A DNA stretch of 10,868 bases. It comes from Acidimicrobiia bacterium (GTDB taxonomy: Bacteria; Actinomycetota; Acidimicrobiia; IMCC26256; JAENVU01). How positions within the stretch are numbered: position 1 is the stretch's first letter; every line of letters starts with the position of its first letter. The position numbers were made by a program, and so were the translations under genes. Shown here piece by piece: positions 6,390 to 10,868 of this stretch. The notes under the pieces are model-generated. The model was not told the origin of the DNA and searched no databases. It saw only the letters and a list, made by a program, of their open reading frames with translations. The stretch is from NCBI GenBank assembly GCA_016650415.1, contig JAENVU010000241.1, positions 1-10,868 on the forward strand, in the 5' to 3' direction.

Positions 6390-7826
6390 GTGAGCGGCCT
6401 GCGGCCCCTCTCGGCGGTGGTGCTGGCGGCCGGTGAAGGCACGCGCATGCGGTCGGCGACTCCGAAGGTGCTGCACCCCCTGTGCGGTCGGCCGATGTTG
6501 CTCCACGTGGTCGACGCGCTGGGTGCGCTCCCACTCGAGCGGATCGTGGTCGTCGTCGGTCACGGTGCGGAACGGGTCACCAAGACCTTGCAGGAACAGG
6601 TCACGACCGACGTGCCCGTGGTCTTCGTCGATCAGAAGGTGCAGCGCGGCACCGGCGATGCCGCCAGCGTGGCCCTCACCGCGTTTTCCGACGACGACCT
6701 GGAAGACGACGTCATCATCATGCCGGGGGATGCGCCGCTCGTCCGGCCCGAGTTGCTCACTCGTCTGGCCACTGCCCATCGTGAGGCGGATGCGGCGGTC
6801 AGCCTGGTGACCGCCGCACTCGAACCCTGGACCTGGAGCTTTGGCCGCATCGTGCGCGATTCGCAGGGCCGGGTCGACCGCATCGTCGAGCGGACCGACG
6901 CGACCGCCGAGGAACTCGAACTCCCGGAGGTCAATACGTCGATCTACTGCTTCCGACGCAACCTGTTGGCCCCCGCCCTGCGGCGGTTGAGTCCCGAGAA
7001 CGCCCAAGGCGAGTACTACCTCACCGATGCCGTGGCCGTGTTGCGTACCGCCGGCCATCAGGTGGTCGCAGTCGCGGCCGACGACCCCGCCGCCTCTCGC
7101 CACGTGAACGATCGCGCGCAACTCGCCGTCGCGGAGTCGATGTTGCGCGCGCGGATCAACGAGCGGTGGATGGTCGATGGCGTCACGATCGTCGATCCCG
7201 CCGCGACCTACATCGACACGCAGGTCCAACTCGCGGCCGATGTGCGGGTGTTGCCCGGCACGATGTTGGAGGGGCACACGACGATTTCGGCCGGAGCCGT
7301 CATCGGGCCCGACACCCGGCTGGTGGACACCGCGGTCGGCGAGCGAGCAGTGGTGCAGAACACGGTCGCCCGGGACGCGGTGATCGGTGACGACGCCACC
7401 GTCGGCCCCTACGTCTCACTGCGTGCCGGTACGCATGTCGGCGCCGGCGCCCACGTGGGCACGTTCGTCGAGACCAAGAATGCCGAGATCGGCGAGGGCG
7501 CGAAGGTCCCACACCTTTCGTACATGGGTGATGTCGAGATCGGACCGCGGGCGAACGTCGGTGCCGGGACCATTACCGCCAACTACGACGGGAAGAACAA
7601 GCACGCATCGTCGATCGGTCCCGATGCGCGCATCGGGTCGAACACGGTGCTGGTCGCGCCGGTACGCGTGGGCGATGGTGCCTGCACCGGCGCGGGTTCG
7701 GTCGTCACCCACGATGTGGCGCCGGGCGCATTGGTGAAGGGCGTCCCGGCCCAGGTAGACGAGAGCTGGGCCGAACGGCGTGGCGAAACGGACTCGGAGC
7801 GCGCGAGCGCGGAGGATACGGACTGA
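6390..7826 (+). CDS. glmU: Bifunctional N-acetylglucosamine-1-phosphate uridyltransferase / glucosamine-1-phosphate N-acetyltransferase
   Basis: Catalyses the last two steps to UDP-GlcNAc: acetylation of GlcN-1-P by acetyl-CoA, then uridylyl transfer from UTP. The product feeds peptidoglycan and other glycans. The 478-residue protein opens with the nucleotide-binding signature LAAGEGTRM (12-20) and Lys26 in TPKVLH. Asp114 in PGDAPLV is the expected metal ligand. The C-terminal half is a left-handed beta-helix of hexapeptide repeats. It contains KNAEIGEGAKVPHLSYMGD, with catalytic His375, and the GAGTITANYDGKNKH acetyl-CoA region. A charged tail of roughly 25 residues follows GVPAQ. GTG 6390 is chosen for its Shine-Dalgarno. 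The TGA shares one base with the prs ATG (TGATG), so the two are tightly coupled. The pairing links UDP-sugar and PRPP supply. Confidence 0.96.
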   Translation: MSGLRPLSAVVLAAGEGTRMRSATPKVLHPLCGRPMLLHVVDALGALPLERIVVVVGHGAERVTKTLQEQVTTDVPVVFVDQKVQRGTGDAASVALTAFSDDDLEDDVIIMPGDAPLVRPELLTRLATAHREADAAVSLVTAALEPWTWSFGRIVRDSQGRVDRIVERTDATAEELELPEVNTSIYCFRRNLLAPALRRLSPENAQGEYYLTDAVAVLRTAGHQVVAVAADDPAASRHVNDRAQLAVAESMLRARINERWMVDGVTIVDPAATYIDTQVQLAADVRVLPGTMLEGHTTISAGAVIGPDTRLVDTAVGERAVVQNTVARDAVIGDDATVGPYVSLRAGTHVGAGAHVGTFVETKNAEIGEGAKVPHLSYMGDVEIGPRANVGAGTITANYDGKNKHASSIGPDARIGSNTVLVAPVRVGDGACTGAGSVVTHDVAPGALVKGVPAQVDESWAERRGETDSERASAEDTD

Positions 7827-8815
7827 TGGAACTCGTACCCAAGAAGACGCTCCAGCTCCTGGCCGGGTCGGGGAACCCGGAGCTCTCGCAGGAGATTGCC
7901 GCAAGCCTGGGCGTACCGCTCGGCGACGTGACGCTCTCGCGCTTTGCGAACGGTGAGCTGTACTGCCGCCTCGGAGAGAACGTTCGCGGTGCCGACGTGT
8001 TCGTGCTCCAGGGTCACTGCGACCCGATCAACGACCACATCATGGAGCAACTCATCATGATCGACGCGTTGAAGCGCGCGTCGGCCCGTCGTATCACCGC
8101 GGTCTGCCCGTTCTACGGATACGCGCGACAAGACCGGAAGGCCGAAGGTCGCGAGCCCATCACCGCACGGCTCCTTGCCGACCTCTTCACCGTGGCCGGC
8201 GCGGATCGCGTGGTCGTCGTCGACCTTCACACCGGCCAGATCCAGGGCTTCTTCGATTTCCCGGTCGACCACCTCACCGCGGTTCCACTGTTGGCCGACC
8301 ACCTGGTGGGCATGCTCGACCGTGAAACCGACGTCACGGTCGTGTCCCCCGACGCGGGTGGCGGCAAGCTCGCCCGTCGGTTCGCGAACTGCCTCGACGG
8401 GCACGGGGTCCACGCCGACCTCGCCTTCATCGACAAGCGGCGACCGAAGGGCACGCACAACGTCGCGGTCGCAACCGAGGTCGTCGGTCTCGTCGAAGGG
8501 CGCCAGTGCATCCTCATCGACGACATGATCGACACCGCCGGAACCGTCGTGAGTGCGGCCGAACTCCTCATGGGCCGGGGTGCGAAGTCCGTCTCGATCC
8601 TCGCCACGCACGGCCTGCTCTCCGGACCTGCCGTCGACCGCCTGAAGAACGGCCCGATCCGTGATGTGGTGGTGACCAACTCACTGCCGGTCCCGTCGGA
8701 GAAGCACTTCGATTCGCTGACCGTGCTCTCGATCGCGCCGATCATCGCTGATGCGCTCTCCGCGGTCTTCGAGGAGCGCAGCGTCTCGGAGTTGTTCAGC
8801 GGCGACAACGTCTGA
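7826..8815 (+). CDS. prs: Ribose-phosphate pyrophosphokinase (PRPP synthetase)
   Basis: Transfers pyrophosphate from ATP to ribose-5-phosphate, making PRPP for purines, pyrimidines, histidine, tryptophan, NAD and, in actinobacteria, decaprenyl-phosphoarabinose. The 329 residues carry the class I signatures: SRFANGEL near the N-terminus and CPFYGYARQDRK for ATP binding. VVDLHTGQIQGFF contributes to the active site, followed by PDAGG and the FIDKRRP flexible-loop region. The PRPP loop LIDDMIDTAGT lies at 230-240. ATG 7826 overlaps the glmU stop and has GGAGGA at 7811-7816 with nine bases of spacing. Being last before a 345-base non-coding stretch with a strong hairpin, it probably ends the glmU transcript. 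Confidence 0.97.
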   Translation: MELVPKKTLQLLAGSGNPELSQEIAASLGVPLGDVTLSRFANGELYCRLGENVRGADVFVLQGHCDPINDHIMEQLIMIDALKRASARRITAVCPFYGYARQDRKAEGREPITARLLADLFTVAGADRVVVVDLHTGQIQGFFDFPVDHLTAVPLLADHLVGMLDRETDVTVVSPDAGGGKLARRFANCLDGHGVHADLAFIDKRRPKGTHNVAVATEVVGLVEGRQCILIDDMIDTAGTVVSAAELLMGRGAKSVSILATHGLLSGPAVDRLKNGPIRDVVVTNSLPVPSEKHFDSLTVLSIAPIIADALSAVFEERSVSELFSGDNV

Positions 8816-8844
8816 CTCGCGCCCTTGCGCCTCGGGGTCTGGCC

Positions 8845-8927
8845 CTGGAGGCCGGGGCACCGTCAGTCGCTCGGACATGCGCTCGCTGCGCTCGCGAACT
8901 CGCTTGGTGACGGAACCCCGGCCCCAG
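8845..8927. repeat. Long imperfect inverted repeat downstream of prs
   Basis: The left arm (8845-8865, CTGG-A-GGCCGGGG-CA-CCGTCA) pairs with the right arm (8908-8927, TGACGG-AA-CCCCGGCC-CCAG). This gives about 18 paired bases, one bulged A and one 2x2 mismatch, around a 42-base loop. A further CTGGCCC/GGGCCAG pair flanks it at 8839-8845 and 8939-8945. The loop holds two adjacent GCGCTCGC units (8879-8886, 8888-8895). It begins 30 bases after the prs stop, so it may be a terminator or mRNA 3'-end stabiliser. The repeat-rich loop also fits a dispersed palindromic (REP/MITE-like) element. No T-run follows. Confidence 0.6.
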
Positions 8928-9052
8928 CATCTCAACTCGGGCCAGGTCACTCGCGGGTTGGAAGGCGCTCGCTCCCGAGTGCGCGTCATCTGATTGGTTC
9001 CGACCTTTGTGCACTCATCCCCCCATGCGCTGGAGAACGGCACAACGGTCAC

Positions 9053-9065
9053 GGTGTCGGACACC
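9053..9065. promoter_or_regulatory. Perfect 6+1+6 palindrome, possible operator
   Basis: GGTGTC-G-GACACC is a perfect dyad centred about 67 bases upstream of the -35 of the next gene. The size and symmetry suit a dimeric regulator site, but I do not recognise it as a known operator, and one such palindrome can occur by chance in GC-rich DNA. Confidence 0.2.
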
Positions 9066-9125
9066 AAGGGGCGTGTTTGCGCCCACCCAAGCGTCATGTC
9101 ACTCGTGTCTCGGAGAAGCGCGGGA

Positions 9126-9154
9126 TTGGCGTCGGGCCGAGGCGGGCGTAGGGT
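9126..9154 (+). promoter_or_regulatory. Promoter giving a leaderless transcript of the small membrane gene
   Basis: TTGGCG (9126-9131) and TAGGGT (9149-9154) are separated by 17 bases. The -10 box ends six bases before GTG 9161, so transcription should begin on or next to the start codon. No Shine-Dalgarno of normal spacing is present, which fits leaderless translation and supports GTG 9161 as the real start. Confidence 0.6.
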
Positions 9155-9160
9155 GGGGAT

Positions 9161-9418
9161 GTGAGCTTGTTGCTGCGGAAGGGCGTTGCGTACGTCTCGT
9201 CGCTCTTTCTTGCCTCGCTGGCTGCGCGGACCGTGTACGCCTTTGTTCAGAACCGGATCTTCGATGGCTCGATGGGTTGGTTCGTTCTCCCTGTGTCGGT
9301 CCTGCTCTCGGTCGCGTGGGTGTATCTGGCGGCATTCCTGTACTCGCGGCTGGCGCCGCTGGACTTGGTCCGGCAGTGGGAAGCCGAACGGACCGTTCGC
9401 TCTGCCTCCCGTCCCTGA
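9161..9418 (+). CDS. Small two-helix membrane protein, unknown function
   Basis: I do not recognise this 85-residue protein. It begins with a short basic stretch (LLRKG) and has two hydrophobic helices at about 8-29 and 40-63. They are joined by a short polar loop (QNRIFDGSMG). A cytoplasmic-looking tail is rich in charge (RQWEAERTVR). By the positive-inside rule both ends would face the cytoplasm. A dedicated promoter with the GTG at the expected transcript start supports it as a real gene. It lies between prs and rplY, where mycobacteria carry a different gene (a lipoprotein), so this spot in an otherwise conserved order is variable. No enzymatic motif is visible. Confidence 0.7.
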   Translation: MSLLLRKGVAYVSSLFLASLAARTVYAFVQNRIFDGSMGWFVLPVSVLLSVAWVYLAAFLYSRLAPLDLVRQWEAERTVRSASRP

Positions 9419-9463
9419 TTGGGGCCTGCGACGGGCTGGATCACCATGGTTCGGGGCTGTGGT

Positions 9464-9493
9464 TTGGTCTGGGGGGGCTCGCTCGACCAGAAT
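9464..9493 (+). promoter_or_regulatory. Weak candidate promoter for rplY-pth
   Basis: TTGGTC (9464-9469) and CAGAAT (9488-9493) are 18 bases apart, with the predicted start about 33 bases before the rplY ATG. The -10 box misses the TANNNT first base, so this is tentative; readthrough from the small membrane gene is the alternative. Confidence 0.25.
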
Positions 9494-9533
9494 GGCCTGT
9501 CTCTTGTGCACCTCGTGAAGGACCTCGCGCGCC

Positions 9534-10202
9534 ATGTCTGATGTCAAGCTCAACGTCGAGCCCCGCCTGGAACTGGGTTCCGGTCCTGCGGGCCGCTACC
9601 GCACCGAGGGCAAGGTGCCGGCGACGGTGTACGGCCTCGAGTCCGACCCGGCATCGGTGCTCGTCGGCGCGCTCGAGCTCGAGCGCATCCTCCACGGTGC
9701 CAGTGGTGCCAACACGCTGATCACGTTGAACCTCTCCGACGGCGACGCCCTGGCCCTCGCCCGGCAGATTCAGCGTCACCCGACCCGGGGCGACCTCGTC
9801 CACGTCGACTTCGTGCGCATTCGTCGCGACGTCGCGGTGATGGCGGAAGTTCCGCTCAACCTCGAGGGCGAGGCGCCGGGTGCGCGCGCCGGTGGGCTCC
9901 TCGAGCAGCTGATCTTCTCGGTCACGATCGAAGCAGTTCCCGGCTCGATCCCGAACGTGCTCACCATCGACGTGTCCGGGTTGGAGATGGGTGACCAGCT
10001 CCACATCTCGGACCTCGCCGTTCCCGCCGGTGTCGCGTTGCAGCACGAAGCCGAAGAGCTCATCGTGCAGATCTCCATTCCTCGTGGTCTGGATGACGAA
10101 GAAGGCGAAGAGGGCGAAGAGGGCGAAGAGGGCGAGGGCGGCGAGGGTGCCGAAGCCTCGGCCGAGGGCGGCGACTCCGGCGACGGCGACAGCGGGGAGT
10201 AA
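9534..10202 (+). CDS. rplY: Large ribosomal subunit protein bL25, CTC/TL5 form
   Basis: bL25 binds 5S rRNA in the large subunit; the long CTC form, named after the Bacillus general stress protein, adds a second domain. The 222-residue product has the N-terminal 5S-binding barrel (about 1-95), including GKVPATVYG and HPTRGDLVHVDFVRI. The C-terminal TL5 domain (about 100-185) ends in EELIVQISIPRG. A Glu/Gly/Asp-rich tail from about 187 to 222 contains three GEE triplets; acidic tails are common in actinobacterial CTC proteins. ATG 9534 has AAGGA at 9518-9522, eleven bases upstream. The pth gene follows after six bases, with its likely ribosome site inside the last rplY codons, so the pair is one unit. 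Confidence 0.95.
   Translation: MSDVKLNVEPRLELGSGPAGRYRTEGKVPATVYGLESDPASVLVGALELERILHGASGANTLITLNLSDGDALALARQIQRHPTRGDLVHVDFVRIRRDVAVMAEVPLNLEGEAPGARAGGLLEQLIFSVTIEAVPGSIPNVLTIDVSGLEMGDQLHISDLAVPAGVALQHEAEELIVQISIPRGLDDEEGEEGEEGEEGEGGEGAEASAEGGDSGDGDSGE
10104..10130 (+). repeat. Three perfect 9-bp tandem repeats in the rplY tail
   Basis: GGCGAAGAG occurs three times without mismatch, encoding Gly-Glu-Glu three times from residue 191. Neighbouring units are degenerate. Such repeats are prone to copy-number change by slippage, altering only the acidic tail. Confidence 0.9.
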
Positions 10203-10208
10203 CCCTCG

Positions 10209-10868
10209 GTGCGCCGGTCCGGTGAACGCCGGGGAACACCGGCCGACCTGCTCGTCGTCGGATTGGGGAACCCCGGTCCGGAGTATGCGAAGACGCGCCA
10301 CAACGTCGGCGCCGAAGTCGTCGAGATGCTCGCGCGGCGCCACGGCGCCAAGCTCAAGAAGGGCAAGGAGCGCGCGCTCGTCGACGAAGTGCGTCTCGAA
10401 GGTGCGCGCGTCGCACTCGCGATTCCGCTCACCTACATGAACGACTCCGGCGACGCCGTACGCCTCCTCGCCCACCGGTACGGCGTGGAGCCCGAACAGA
10501 TCGTGATCGTGCAGGACGAGCTCGATCTTCCCGTCGCCGCGCTGAAGCTCAAAGCGGGCGGCGGCCTCGCCGGCCACAACGGGTTGCGGTCGATCAAGTC
10601 CCACCTGCACAGCGATGCCTTTCTGCGCGTTCGCATCGGCGTGAGCAAGCCGGTCACGAAGGAGAAGGGTGCGGATCACGTCTTGAACAAGTTCGGCAAG
10701 CGCGAACGCACCGACATCGAGGTCACCCTGGAGCGAGCGGCCGACGCCGTCGAGGCCATCGCCCGCGACGGCATCACGACCGCAATGAACACCTACAACA
10801 CCCTGGGCAACACCTCGGGCAACACCTCGGGCAACACCTCGGGCAACACCTCGGGCGACACCTCGGGC
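10209..10868 (+). CDS. pth: Peptidyl-tRNA hydrolase, partial (3' end beyond window)
   Basis: Releases peptides from prematurely dropped peptidyl-tRNAs so the tRNA can be reused. The frame is open to the window edge, giving 220 residues. All family signatures are present: GLGNPGPEY with Asn21, the catalytic His31 in TRHNVG, TYMNDSG, VQDELDLP and AGHNGLRS. A GVSKP stretch and the C-terminal helix ending AMNTYN follow. GTG 10209 lies nine bases after GGGGAG (10194-10199) inside the end of rplY. Bacterial Pth is usually about 190 residues, so the core is complete near residue 196. Residues 197-220 are a repetitive NTSG tail whose end is not seen. Ordinary database domains would stop before this tail. 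Confidence 0.95.
   Translation, partial: MRRSGERRGTPADLLVVGLGNPGPEYAKTRHNVGAEVVEMLARRHGAKLKKGKERALVDEVRLEGARVALAIPLTYMNDSGDAVRLLAHRYGVEPEQIVIVQDELDLPVAALKLKAGGGLAGHNGLRSIKSHLHSDAFLRVRIGVSKPVTKEKGADHVLNKFGKRERTDIEVTLERAADAVEAIARDGITTAMNTYNTLGNTSGNTSGNTSGNTSGDTSG
10797..10868 (+). repeat. 12-bp tandem repeat in the pth C-terminus, running off the window
   Basis: Six units lie end to end in frame. The first is AACACCCTGGGC (two differences), followed by four identical AACACCTCGGGC copies (10809-10856). The last is GACACCTCGGGC (one difference), ending exactly at the window edge. They encode NTLG, four times NTSG, then DTSG. Identity at synonymous sites suggests recent expansion; the array may continue past the end. 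Confidence 0.95.

Larger units (their letters stand above)
8816..9160. other. Non-coding intergenic region between prs and the small membrane gene
   Basis: No credible gene is seen in these 345 bases: the open frames crossing it lack family resemblance, ribosome sites and sensible ends. It contains the large inverted repeat (8845-8927) and a second dyad, CACTCGCGGG (8948-8957) against CCCGAGTG (8974-8981), which has one bulged base. A 13-base palindrome GGTGTCGGACACC lies at 9053-9065, and a promoter at the right end. The GCGCTCGC motif recurs a third time at 8965-8972. Confidence 0.6.

Noticed and set aside
9007..9720. Open frame of 237 codons on the + strand
   Set aside because: It overlaps the small membrane gene and rplY in another frame, is rich in Arg/Cys/Pro noise, and has no ribosome site or family features.
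9441..10679. Long open frame (412 codons) on the - strand across rplY and pth
   Set aside because: Antisense shadow of two clearly recognised genes, no motifs.
10797..10868. CRISPR-like repeats
   Set aside because: Units are 12 bp, contiguous with no spacers, and in frame with pth; this is a coding minisatellite.
1..10868. Mobile element, phage or defence system
   Set aside because: Gene order and content are conserved housekeeping; no transposase, integrase, toxin-antitoxin, restriction or nuclease-effector gene is seen, and no terminal repeats or target duplications.

Overview
This is a gene-dense, high-GC housekeeping segment, almost all on the + strand. It follows the actinobacterial order metG - tatD - rpfB-locus cell-wall gene - ksgA - ispE, then tRNA-Gln - glmU - prs - rplY(ctc) - pth. 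That order, the GC-rich codon use, the frequent GTG starts, the -10 boxes of the TANNNT type, and a bS22 (AURKAIP1/COX24-type) mini ribosomal protein all point to Actinomycetota. The long CTC-type bL25 fits too. A deep branch such as Acidimicrobiia is my best guess, but that placement is inference.

Layout. 1-46 holds a promoter placed so that metG would be leaderless. 47-2358 is metG-tatD with a GTGA stop/start overlap. 2359-2457 is an intergenic gap with a clear TTGACC-17-TAGGTT promoter. 2458-5952 is a second overlapping unit: an anchored DUF348/G5/RlpA-like cell-wall protein, ksgA and ispE. 5953-6003 is a convergent hairpin, and bS22 lies on the - strand at 6004-6105. 6106-6238 is a divergent promoter region, followed by tRNA-Gln(TTG) at 6239-6309. 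glmU and prs (6390-8815) overlap by one base. 8816-9160 is non-coding, with a long imperfect hairpin and other dyads and a promoter at its right edge. 9161-9418 encodes an unrecognised two-helix membrane protein. rplY is at 9534-10202, and pth begins at 10209 and runs off the window end.

How the genes fit together. Most serve translation: MetRS, 16S rRNA dimethylation, bS22, tRNA-Gln, the 5S rRNA-binding bL25 and peptidyl-tRNA recycling. The rest supply the cell envelope and central metabolites: UDP-GlcNAc (GlmU), isoprenoid precursors (IspE), PRPP (Prs) and a wall-acting enzyme.

I see no mobile element, CRISPR array or defence system. The most interesting points are four. The rpfB-position protein ends in an RlpA-like double-psi beta-barrel instead of the lysozyme-like Rpf domain. 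A perfect 12-bp tandem repeat extends the pth C-terminus to the window edge. A hairpin and GCGCTCGC-repeat cluster follows prs. Two GTG genes sit just downstream of -10 boxes as if leaderless.
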